Positions 1-5,886 of a stretch of DNA of 7,337 bases are shown one piece after another. The first letter of the stretch is position 1. The number at the start of each line of letters is the position of its first letter. The stretch is from an uncultured Haloferula sp. (GTDB taxonomy: Bacteria; Verrucomicrobiota; Verrucomicrobiae; Verrucomicrobiales; Akkermansiaceae), in the NCBI GenBank assembly GCA_946885645.1, contig CAMPGU010000206.1, positions 1 to 7,337 of the forward strand, given 5' to 3'. The notes under the pieces were generated by a model. It saw only the letters and a program-made list of their open reading frames with translations. It was not told where the DNA came from and did no database searches. The position numbers were made by a program, and so were the translations under genes.

Positions 1-1
1 C

Positions 2-763
2 TCGAAGGCGGAGGAGCTGATGAAACCGGGGGCGAGTCTTTCCTCCGCCGAGCGGCTGGAATTGTACCACCGGCAGTATTGGTTCCGCGTCCTCGACTCG
101 GTGGCGGAGGACTTTCCGGCGCTGCGCCGGATGGCGGGGGAGGAGAAATTCTGGGAGCTGATCGAAGGGTACCTGCAGGCCTTCCCCTCCGGCAGCTTCA
201 CGTTGCGGCATCTCGGCCGCTCGATGGCGGCCTACCTCGCCTCGGCCGACAGCCTTGATGAAACGAGGTGCCGCTGGTTTTCCGCTCTCGCGGAGCTGGA
301 GTATGCAGGCATGGAAACCTTCGAGGCGGCGGAACGCGAGCCCCTGGCTCCCGAAAAGCTGGCAAACGAAGAGATCGAGCTGCAACCCTACGTCCGCCTG
401 CTCGCGCTGCCGGTACCGGCGGATCTTTGCGCTCGATGGGAGACCTTTGCACCGGGTGAGGAAACCCCGATCTGGCTGGCCGTATGGCGCGGTCCGCAGG
501 GCACGCACGTGACCCGGCTGGAAGCGGCCGCATTCGAGCTGCTATGCCGCCTTCAGAAGGGCGGGCGCCTCGATGAACTCTTCTCCGAAACGGCGGAACC
601 GGAACCGGCTCCCGAAGAGGTACAACGCTGGTTTTCCGAGTGGCAATCGCGCGGATGGATCACCTCCCGCGGCAGCGCGGTGGTCGAGCTCGCGGCACGG
701 GCCGGGGAGGACTGGAGCCGCGTGGACAAAATGGGATCCCAAGCCGTCGCCATGGAGGATTGA
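2..763 (+). CDS. HvfC/BufC-like (DUF2063) protein, 5'-truncated
   Basis: The reading frame is open to the left window edge and ends in TGA at 761-763, giving 253 visible residues. The N-terminal part matches the DUF2063 (HvfC/BufC N-terminal) family: ERLELYHRQYW at residues 17-27, the DFPALRRMAG block at 37-46 and SFTLRHLG at 65-72. In relatives the segment before this block is also conserved helix and the frame continues SKAEEL upstream of the first ATG (20-22). I therefore think that ATG is internal and the true start lies outside the window, with perhaps 20-40 residues missing. The C-terminal part (about residues 130-253) is less conserved and resembles the variable winged-helix-like half of these proteins. 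Known family members (HvfC, BufC, MbnC) partner MNIO/DUF692 enzymes that modify cysteines in ribosomal peptides; some such systems (bufferins) bind copper. An MNIO gene just upstream is inferred, not seen. The family call is firm; the function here is not. Confidence 0.85.
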   Translation, partial: SKAEELMKPGASLSSAERLELYHRQYWFRVLDSVAEDFPALRRMAGEEKFWELIEGYLQAFPSGSFTLRHLGRSMAAYLASADSLDETRCRWFSALAELEYAGMETFEAAEREPLAPEKLANEEIELQPYVRLLALPVPADLCARWETFAPGEETPIWLAVWRGPQGTHVTRLEAAAFELLCRLQKGGRLDELFSETAEPEPAPEEVQRWFSEWQSRGWITSRGSAVVELAARAGEDWSRVDKMGSQAVAMED

Positions 764-801
764 GCTGTTGCAGCGCACCGGATTCTCCCGAGACTCCCGG
801 C

Positions 802-1227
802 ATGCCCCGCTTTCCCCGCAGCGCCTACGACCAGACCGGCGGCCTCGTGTATTTCCCGCGCATGTGCGACAAGATCCGCCTGCAGGCCGCCGGAGAACTC
901 GGCGAGGAGTATTTCGACTACCTCGGCAAAGGTTTCGACGGCCGGATCTGCGCCTTCCTACGGGTGCCTTACGAGGACGTGAAAGCGCGCGTGCTCGCAG
1001 GGCAGACCGACGAGGAGGTGCTCGCGTGGTGCCTGGAGAACGGCCGCGGGATCGAGGACATCGACTACCTTGTATGGGATGGCTTCGCGAGGAAGCGGGG
1101 TTGGCGCGACGAGGACGGCGGCTCGGACTTTCTCGCGAATGCGAAGATGGCCGCCGGTTTCGCGGAGCGCGGCGAGCTGCTCACCCTGTTCGACTTCTAC
1201 GAGCACGACGAAGGCCGCGCATCATGA
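802..1227 (+). CDS. DUF5069 domain-containing protein
   Basis: A 141-residue protein of the DUF5069 family, function unknown. Family hallmarks run through the whole chain: RSAYDQTGGLVYFPRMCDKI at residues 6-25, LGKGFDG at 41-47, the EEVLAWC block at 71-77, GFARKRGWRDE at 94-104 and a C-terminal LLTLFDFYEHDEGR at 126-139. The frame is open further upstream, to ATGs at 640 and 655, but those extra 54 residues overlap the preceding gene, are low in family resemblance and are arginine/glycine-rich, as expected of an out-of-frame reading. The start at 802 puts the conserved block right at the N terminus. It begins 38 nt after the BufC-like stop, with only a weak GAG at 790-792 as ribosome site. 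Its stop overlaps the next start. No signal peptide or membrane segment is visible, so it is probably cytoplasmic. Confidence 0.88.
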   Translation: MPRFPRSAYDQTGGLVYFPRMCDKIRLQAAGELGEEYFDYLGKGFDGRICAFLRVPYEDVKARVLAGQTDEEVLAWCLENGRGIEDIDYLVWDGFARKRGWRDEDGGSDFLANAKMAAGFAERGELLTLFDFYEHDEGRAS

Positions 1228-1460
1228 GCGAGGAGCCGCGCCAGCACCCGAGGGACCCCCTCCATGGCGTGACGCTGGAGACGATCCTGCGCACCCTCCA
1301 GGAGCGGCACGGCTGGGAGGAAATGGGGCGACGGATCCGCGTGCGTTGTTTTCAGGACAACCCCAGCGTCAAATCCAGCCTGACCTTCCTCCGCAAAACC
1401 CCTTGGGCGCGGGAGAAGCTGGAAAACTGGTACGTGTGGGAGATGCGGAAACGCCAGTGA
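1224..1460 (+). CDS. VF530 family (DUF2132) small DNA-binding protein
   Basis: A 78-residue protein matching the VF530 family (named for Vibrio fischeri VF530, for which structural work suggested nucleic-acid binding). Diagnostic residues are DPLHGVTLETIL at 11-22, GWEEMGRRIRVRCF at 30-43 and NPSVKSSLTFLRKTPWAREK at 46-65, essentially the complete conserved domain. The start ATG shares ATGA (1224-1227) with the DUF5069 stop, implying translational coupling, and AAGG at 1211-1214 gives a plausible ribosome site. The frame is open far upstream to 573, but that stretch is antisense-like shadow reading across two other genes and is excluded. The stop is 6 nt from the convergent stop of the EamA gene. 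The physiological role of this family is unknown; association with the DUF5069 gene is inferred from the overlap only. Confidence 0.88.
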   Translation: MSEEPRQHPRDPLHGVTLETILRTLQERHGWEEMGRRIRVRCFQDNPSVKSSLTFLRKTPWAREKLENWYVWEMRKRQ

Positions 1461-1466
1461 GGCGGG

Positions 1467-2390
1467 CTAGGTTTCCACGAGGGCCGCTACTTTGGCACCC
1501 CGGGTGCGGCGTAACTTCAGGCCACCCCTGCCCGCGACGATGAAGCCCGCCACCAGCGCGGCGCAGATCACGGGCTTCCACCCGAAGCGTTCCCCGAGAA
1601 AGGATGCCGCGAAGAGGAAGGTGAAAAACGGCTGGAGCAACTGCAACTGGCCTACCCGCGCAACCCCGCCCAATGCCAAGCCGTGATACCAGGCGAAGAA
1701 GCCCAGGAAGGCGCTGACAAAGCTCAGGTAAAAGAAGCCGCCCCACGCTGGAAGAGGGGCGTCGAGTCCGTGCCGGGACATCAGCCACGCCAGCGGCGCG
1801 ACGAGGAACGGAAAGGCCAGCACCAAGGACCAGCAGATCACCTGCCAGCCGCCGATTTCCCGCGCCAAGCGCCCACCCTCCGCATAGCCGAGCGCGGCGA
1901 GGATCACCCCGAGCAGGAGGGCGCCGTCTCCCGGTGAAACCGTCCCGTCGCCGGATGAAAGCGAAAATGCCGCCACGGTGAGGCTGCCGGCGATGCTCGC
2001 GATCCAGAAGCGAAGGGACGGCCGCTCGCCCGCGCGGAGGAACGCGGCGATCGCCGTGGCAAGCGGCAGCATCCCGAGCACCACCGCGCCGTGCGAGGCA
2101 TCCACCCGCTGCATCGCCCAGGCGCTGCACACGGGAAAGCCGACGATCACACCGAGAGCGACAATGCCGAGCGCCCTCCACTGCGAGCAGGTCGGGCGAC
2201 GCTGCTTCGTGAGAAAAAGCAGCAGGGCCGCCGGAATGGCGGCGACCGCCGAGCGGCCGAGCCCTACCGTCACCGGATCCAGCGCCGCCACCGCGAGCCG
2301 CGTGGCAGGCAGGGTGAGACTGAAGGCCAGCACGCCCAGCAGGCCGAAGACCACGCCCCCGCGCGCCGGTTCCCGCGGGGAACCGTTCAT
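1467..2390 (-). CDS. EamA/DMT-superfamily transporter
   Basis: A 307-residue inner-membrane protein with the layout of the drug/metabolite transporter superfamily: two homologous EamA repeats (about residues 13-142 and 156-288), each with about five hydrophobic helices. Typical motifs are visible: a first helix with LPATRLAV (27-34), the late first-repeat segment VLGMLPLATAI (104-114), and in the second repeat LQLLQPFFTFLFAASFLGER (249-268), which corresponds to the PV.a.l.a...LGE signature. The C-terminal tail is basic (LKLRRTRGAK), as expected for a cytosolic end. Members commonly export amino acids or related metabolites; the substrate cannot be read from sequence. Its ATG overlaps the stop of the MocR regulator by 4 nt (2387-2390), so it is the second gene of that operon and is probably controlled by it. 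It ends with TAG 6 nt from the convergent VF530 gene. Confidence 0.9.
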   Translation of the reverse strand: MNGSPREPARGGVVFGLLGVLAFSLTLPATRLAVAALDPVTVGLGRSAVAAIPAALLLFLTKQRRPTCSQWRALGIVALGVIVGFPVCSAWAMQRVDASHGAVVLGMLPLATAIAAFLRAGERPSLRFWIASIAGSLTVAAFSLSSGDGTVSPGDGALLLGVILAALGYAEGGRLAREIGGWQVICWSLVLAFPFLVAPLAWLMSRHGLDAPLPAWGGFFYLSFVSAFLGFFAWYHGLALGGVARVGQLQLLQPFFTFLFAASFLGERFGWKPVICAALVAGFIVAGRGGLKLRRTRGAKVAALVET

Positions 2391-3817
2391 GGCGCGGACC
2401 GCAGGAAGTGCGGGATGAGCTTTCCCAAGGTCGCGACGGCTTCCAAAGTGCGCTCACCGAAGGCGAAGCCACAGGCCAGGCGGAAGCAATGATTCAAGCC
2501 GCCGGAAGCGGAGAAGATGGTGCCCGGCGCGATGCTGATCCGCTTTTCCATCGCCGCGGAGGTGAACGCCTCGGAATCGAAACCCTCCGGCATCTCCACC
2601 CACAGCACGAAGCCCCCGGCCGGCTGGTTGACCCGGGCGCAGTCGGGGAAGTGGCGGAGCACGGCCTCGCGTGTCTTCATGCACTGCTCCTTGTAGAGCC
2701 TGCGGATGCGGCGGAGATGGCGATCATAGCCTCCCGCGTCCAGGAATCCGGCGACGACCAGTTCGGACAGGGTGCTATTCCACGGACTTTGGATTCCCTT
2801 CAGGCGCCGGATCTCCTCCAGGTGTCCGCCGGGAATCACCCAGCCGACCCGCAGACCGGGCGCGATGGTCTTGGAGACCGATCCGCAATGGATGACGCGA
2901 TGGCTGTGGACGGCGATCGAGTGGGGCCGCGCACCGTCGTGGGCGAGGTCGCCGTAAACATCGTCCTCGATAATGGTGAAGCCATGCAGATCGGCCAGAT
3001 CGGCCAGCTCCCTTTTATGGGCCTCCGGCATCAGGCTGCCGATGGGATTGTGGAAATGGGGCTGCACCAGGCACGCCGCGATGCGGTGCTTTTTCAGCGA
3101 TTTCTCCAAGGCCGGGATCACCAGACCCGTGCGAGGATCGACGGGAATTTCGATCACCCGGAGCCCGAGGTCCCGCACCAGGTGGAGCGTCCCGAAATAG
3201 GAAGGCGTCTCCACGGCGACGAGATCGCCGGGACGGGTGACGGCCCTCAGGGCCAGAAGCGTCGCTTCGGTGCCTCCCTGCGTCGTCAGGATCTCGTCGG
3301 GTGCCACCTTCAGACCGAGATCGAAAATACGCCGGGAGAGGGCGGCGCGCAGTTCCCGGCGACCCTGCGGAGGTGTGTAGCGCAGGGCCGCGGCCCCGTG
3401 CTTCCGCATCACCTCGCGGGTGATCGCTCCGAGCTTCGATTCCGGGACGATGTCATCCCCGGGCGTGGCGGAGCCGAACCGGACGAAGGCGGGATCTCCC
3501 GAAACCTCCATGATCGCCTCGAAGGCGGAGTCACGCCGGATGCGGATGGGCTTCGACGGACCGGTGGTGTAGGTGGGGAAGCGGTCCGCGCTCACCTTCG
3601 GCGGAGTCACGAAATAGCCCGAGCGGGGCCTCGCTTCGATAAGGCCCTCGTCCTCGAGCTTGCGGTAGGCCTCGATCACCGTGGAAATGCTAACGCGGTG
3701 CTCGCGGCTGGTGTGCCGGACCGAGGGAAACCGCGACCCCGGGGGAAAGGTGCCTGCCTGGATCAGTCCGGAGAGCGTGGAAAACAATTCCCGATAGAGC
3801 GGCAGGGCGGAAGGCAT
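2387..3817 (-). CDS. MocR-type regulator (GntR wHTH + class I aminotransferase fold)
   Basis: A 476-residue protein of typical MocR length, resembling the YdcR-like subgroup. Residues 6-70 form a GntR winged helix-turn-helix: PPGSRFPSVR at 25-34, the recognition region SISTVIEAYRKLEDEGLIE at 43-61 and the wing SGYFV at 66-70. A linker leads to a fold-type I PLP domain (about 110-470) with GGTEA at 181-185, Asn257 in HNPIG, Asp285 or Asp286 in EDDVYGD for the pyridine nitrogen, the Schiff-base lysine K316 in SVSKT, and R446 in the CFRL motif for a substrate carboxylate. The cofactor site is therefore intact. Family members such as GabR and PdxR use PLP or an aldimine as effector rather than performing metabolic transamination; that role here is inference. 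It overlaps the EamA gene by 4 nt and probably regulates it and itself through the CTGTAC sites upstream. There is no clear Shine-Dalgarno sequence. Confidence 0.92.
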   Translation of the reverse strand: MPSALPLYRELFSTLSGLIQAGTFPPGSRFPSVRHTSREHRVSISTVIEAYRKLEDEGLIEARPRSGYFVTPPKVSADRFPTYTTGPSKPIRIRRDSAFEAIMEVSGDPAFVRFGSATPGDDIVPESKLGAITREVMRKHGAAALRYTPPQGRRELRAALSRRIFDLGLKVAPDEILTTQGGTEATLLALRAVTRPGDLVAVETPSYFGTLHLVRDLGLRVIEIPVDPRTGLVIPALEKSLKKHRIAACLVQPHFHNPIGSLMPEAHKRELADLADLHGFTIIEDDVYGDLAHDGARPHSIAVHSHRVIHCGSVSKTIAPGLRVGWVIPGGHLEEIRRLKGIQSPWNSTLSELVVAGFLDAGGYDRHLRRIRRLYKEQCMKTREAVLRHFPDCARVNQPAGGFVLWVEMPEGFDSEAFTSAAMEKRISIAPGTIFSASGGLNHCFRLACGFAFGERTLEAVATLGKLIPHFLRSAP

Positions 3818-3879
3818 GGCGTCTCAGGATGCGGCTTGCCGACGATTTCTCCAGATACAGCCGGACGGAAAACGATCCA

Positions 3880-3918
3880 GTACAGATTCTGTACATGGGA
3901 AATAATCTTCAACTGTAC
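3880..3918. promoter_or_regulatory. Candidate MocR operator: palindrome plus third half-site
   Basis: Bases 3880-3894 read GTACAGATTCTGTAC, two perfect 7-base inverted arms around one central T. A further CTGTAC at 3913-3918 repeats the right arm (3889-3894) in the same orientation, 24 bp start to start. The site is in the 155-bp divergent region between the MocR start (3817) and the small membrane protein (3973). MocR regulators usually bind two spaced direct repeats near their own promoter, so this arrangement fits. On the minus strand a GATTAT hexamer (plus 3902-3907) falls between the sites, and on the plus strand AATAAT (3901-3906) with AGTACA 16 bp upstream (3879-3884) could be a weak promoter. 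Neither promoter is convincing alone. That the local regulator binds here is inference. Confidence 0.55.
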
Positions 3919-3972
3919 CTACCCGCACGGCGAGACCGTGCCAAGTTGGGCTCGTCACACCCGCACCTGACC

Positions 3973-4182
3973 ATGCCCATCATCATCAAGCTCCTCATCC
4001 TCGCCTTCCTCGTCGGGTGGACCTGGCTGGGGGGCTATCTCGTGATCAAATACGGAGCGCTTTTCGGCCCGAATGCCGACCACCGCGCGGAGAGCCCCGG
4101 GGCGAGATCCTTCGGCATCGCGCACATCGCGGCGGTCTGGGTCGGGGCCTTCGCGCTGGCGGTGTGGTTCCTTTTCCTCTGA
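3973..4182 (+). CDS. Small two-helix membrane protein, unknown function
   Basis: A 69-residue hypothetical protein that I do not recognise. Two hydrophobic segments are obvious: residues 4-27 (from IIKLLILAFLVGWTWLGGYL) and about 47-69, ending in AVWFLFL at the very C terminus. They are joined by a polar loop with several charged residues (NADHRAESPGAR, 34-45). It is therefore probably an inner-membrane hairpin. The frame is open back to 3829, but the upstream part crosses the putative operator and is not hydrophobic in a meaningful way, so I chose the ATG directly before the first helix. There is no Shine-Dalgarno sequence. It is divergent from the MocR-EamA operon, sharing its upstream region, and convergent with the PEP-CTERM gene, with 15 nt between stops. 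Codon use looks like that of its neighbours. Confidence 0.7.
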   Translation: MPIIIKLLILAFLVGWTWLGGYLVIKYGALFGPNADHRAESPGARSFGIAHIAAVWVGAFALAVWFLFL

Positions 4183-4197
4183 CAGCGGAGAGCCGCC

Positions 4198-4851
4198 TCA
4201 TCGCCTGCGGCGGAGGAATCCGAGGCCTCCCAGCGCGGCCAGAGGCAAAAACGATGGCTCCGGCACGGTGGTGACGGAATCGAGGACGAAGGATGTACCG
4301 GGGCTGAAACGCCCGCCCGATAGCGCCACCCCCTCGATCCGGGAAAAATCGACGCCCTCGAACTTCGAGAAGGGAATATCCAGGACTGCCGTGTCCCGCG
4401 TGCCCTCCGCAAGATACACCTGCAGCGAATCGCCTCCCGTGGCGGAACTGATATTGATCTGGAAGCTGATCGTCTGAAGCAGGGTGAGATCCGAGAAAGT
4501 CAGGCGCAGGACATTCTCACCGTTGCCTATCACATTGACGGGGTCCTCGCTATTGGAGCGGTAGCTGAAATAGCCGAGCGTGTTTAAGCCGGGTGCCATC
4601 CAGGACTCGAAGCTGTAGCTCAAGCCCGCGCCCCCCGCCGTCGTCTCCATCCGGCCGCCGCCGTAAGGGATGCCGAAGTAGCGCCGCTCGAAATTCCCCG
4701 GGTTGTTGTTGATCTGCGAACTGCTTAGGTACCCGGGAGCCGCGGTCGCCGCGATCTGGATTCCTCCGAAGGTCTCCACCACCGCCGCCCCGGCTCGGGC
4801 GGGAGCATAGAGGGCCGCGAGGAATGACAACAGGACGAGGGAATTTTTCAT
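4198..4851 (-). CDS. PEP-CTERM sorting domain-containing exported protein
   Basis: A 217-residue exported protein. The N terminus is a signal peptide: MKNS, a hydrophobic core LVLLSFLAALY (5-15) and a likely cleavage after an Ala-X-Ala around residues 18-22. The C terminus is a textbook PEP-CTERM tripartite signal: VPEPS at 196-200, a hydrophobic stretch FLPLAALGGLGFL at 201-213, and RRRR at 214-217. In known systems an exosortase recognises this tail, removes it and delivers the protein to the cell surface or extracellular matrix. The middle is Gly/Ser-rich with beta-like alternation and no cysteine, suggestive of a beta-sandwich surface domain, but I recognise no family. I chose ATG at 4851 because the frame's upstream 14 residues precede the signal peptide and AAAAGG lies about 5 nt before this ATG. 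No exosortase gene is in the window. Confidence 0.88.
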   Translation of the reverse strand: MKNSLVLLSFLAALYAPARAGAAVVETFGGIQIAATAAPGYLSSSQINNNPGNFERRYFGIPYGGGRMETTAGGAGLSYSFESWMAPGLNTLGYFSYRSNSEDPVNVIGNGENVLRLTFSDLTLLQTISFQINISSATGGDSLQVYLAEGTRDTAVLDIPFSKFEGVDFSRIEGVALSGGRFSPGTSFVLDSVTTVPEPSFLPLAALGGLGFLRRRR

Positions 4852-4950
4852 GGCGCCTTTTCTTGAAGACGAGTAACCCGCTCTCGCCAACAAAAATACA
4901 TTGTCACCACAAAAAATTCACATTGGCTTCAAAATTGAGGCTCGCGGCGG
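4852..4950 (-). promoter_or_regulatory. AT-rich leader of the PEP-CTERM gene with weak promoter candidate
   Basis: This gap between the ispA stop and the PEP-CTERM start is the most AT-rich stretch of the window. On the minus strand it contains GTGAAT, 17 nt, then TATTTT (plus 4893-4898), a weak sigma-70-like pair that would give a leader of about 35 nt. I see no hairpin with a T-tract that would terminate ispA, so read-through from ispA into the PEP-CTERM gene is possible. Confidence 0.3.
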
Positions 4951-5832
4951 TCAATATTCCCGCTTCAGCAGATATTCTGCGATCTCCCGCAGCCGCTGGG
5001 CCTTCTTGCCGAAGGGCGCGAGAGCATCGAGAGCCTCCGTCGTGAGCTTGGCGGCTTCCTTGCGGGACTTCTCGAGGCCGAGGATGGCCGGGTAAGTCGC
5101 CTTTTCCACGGCCGCGTCCTTCCCGGCGGTTTTGCCGAGCATTTCGGTCGATTGGGTGACATCGAGGATGTCGTCGATCACTTGGAACGCCAGACCCAAG
5201 GCGCGGCCGAAGATGCTAAGCGCTTCCAGTTGCTTCTCCGTGGCGTTGGCAGTCATGGCACCAAGGCGGATGGAAGTCGTGAGGAGCGCCGCGGTTTTCG
5301 ACTCGTGGATCTTCACGAGCTGCGCCTTGGTCAGCTTCTTCCCCTCTCCTTCCAAGTCCATCACTTGGCCGCCGATGAGCTTGGTGGAGCCGCCGCTCAG
5401 GGCGAGTTCCGCCACGTAGGAGGCGCCCGGGTAGCGCTTGGCGGGGCTGGTCTGTGCCAGAATCAGGAAGGCTTCGGTAAGGAGAGCGTCTCCGGTGAGC
5501 ACGGCCATGCCCTCGCCATAGACCTTGTGGCAGGTCGGGCGGCCCCGGCGCAGGTCGTCGTCGTCCATGCAGGGGAGATCATCGTGGACGAGGGAGTAGG
5601 TATGGAGGATCTCCACCGCGCAGGCGGGCGGCATGGCGCTTTCCGCATCTCCCCCGCAGGCTTCGGCCGCGGCGAGGCATAGGATCGGCCGCAGGCGCTT
5701 GCCGCCCGCGAAGACGCTATAGCGCATCGCCGCGTGGATCGTGGCCGGCTTCTCTTTCGCCTTCGGCAGGAAAGCATCGAGCGCGGCATCGACTTCGGCG
5801 GCGCGGGTGGCGAGGTATTCCTTGAGATCCAT
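4951..5832 (-). CDS. ispA: Polyprenyl (probably farnesyl) diphosphate synthase
   Basis: A 293-residue trans-isoprenyl diphosphate synthase, the usual length for bacterial IspA. It condenses isopentenyl diphosphate with allylic diphosphates in the cytoplasm to supply quinone, carotenoid/hopanoid and undecaprenyl pathways. All catalytic elements are present: GGKRLRP at 43-49 (IPP binding), the first Asp-rich motif DDLPCMDDDD at 84-93 with the two-residue insertion of bacterial enzymes, RRGRPTCH after it, KT at 179-180, GGQVMDL at 154-160, and the second Asp-rich motif FQVIDDILD at 216-224. The residue five before the first Asp is Tyr79 and four before is Ser80, as in E. coli IspA, which predicts a C15 product; plant-type GGPP synthases have a smaller residue there. 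The start gives the canonical N-terminal helix. It follows asd in the same direction after 54 nt. It has no obvious Shine-Dalgarno sequence. Confidence 0.93.
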   Translation of the reverse strand: MDLKEYLATRAAEVDAALDAFLPKAKEKPATIHAAMRYSVFAGGKRLRPILCLAAAEACGGDAESAMPPACAVEILHTYSLVHDDLPCMDDDDLRRGRPTCHKVYGEGMAVLTGDALLTEAFLILAQTSPAKRYPGASYVAELALSGGSTKLIGGQVMDLEGEGKKLTKAQLVKIHESKTAALLTTSIRLGAMTANATEKQLEALSIFGRALGLAFQVIDDILDVTQSTEMLGKTAGKDAAVEKATYPAILGLEKSRKEAAKLTTEALDALAPFGKKAQRLREIAEYLLKREY

Positions 5833-5886
5833 GATGCTGGGGAAAAAGCGGCGGGTCTGACGCCAAGCGGCCGGGGCAATGCCGGC

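Noticed and set aside
1..13. The 13-base string at the window start recurs around 3517-3529
   Set aside because: Short GC-rich coding match in unrelated genes with no extended similarity; most likely chance.
640..801. Longer N terminus of the DUF5069 protein from ATG 640
   Set aside because: Overlaps the preceding gene by more than 120 nt and adds residues unlike the family, whose conserved block begins right after the ATG at 802.
573..1223. Upstream extension of the VF530 frame
   Set aside because: It crosses the end of the BufC-like gene and all of the DUF5069 gene out of frame, with Arg-rich low-information sequence; the family start is at 1224.
1369..2472. A 367-codon minus-strand frame overlapping the EamA gene in another frame
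   Set aside because: Arg/Gly/Pro-rich composition without hydrophobic segments, spans gene boundaries and runs antisense into the VF530 gene; the EamA frame is clearly the coding one.
2408..3970. A 520-codon open frame on the + strand, antisense to the MocR gene
   Set aside because: It mirrors the MocR coding strand; high GC at third codon positions commonly leaves the opposite strand open. The translation has no recognisable domain, and the minus-strand protein has a complete, motif-rich match.
4191..4213. CCGCC...GGCGG inverted repeat at the convergent junction of the small membrane protein and PEP-CTERM genes
   Set aside because: It lacks a T-tract on either strand and largely reflects the Arg codons of the PEP-CTERM tail.
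5843..5864. Possible weak terminator between asd and ispA on the minus strand (GGCG stem, 7-nt loop, CGCC, then GCTTTTT)
   Set aside because: Only four base pairs in the stem; too weak to call, and the two genes are close and co-directional.
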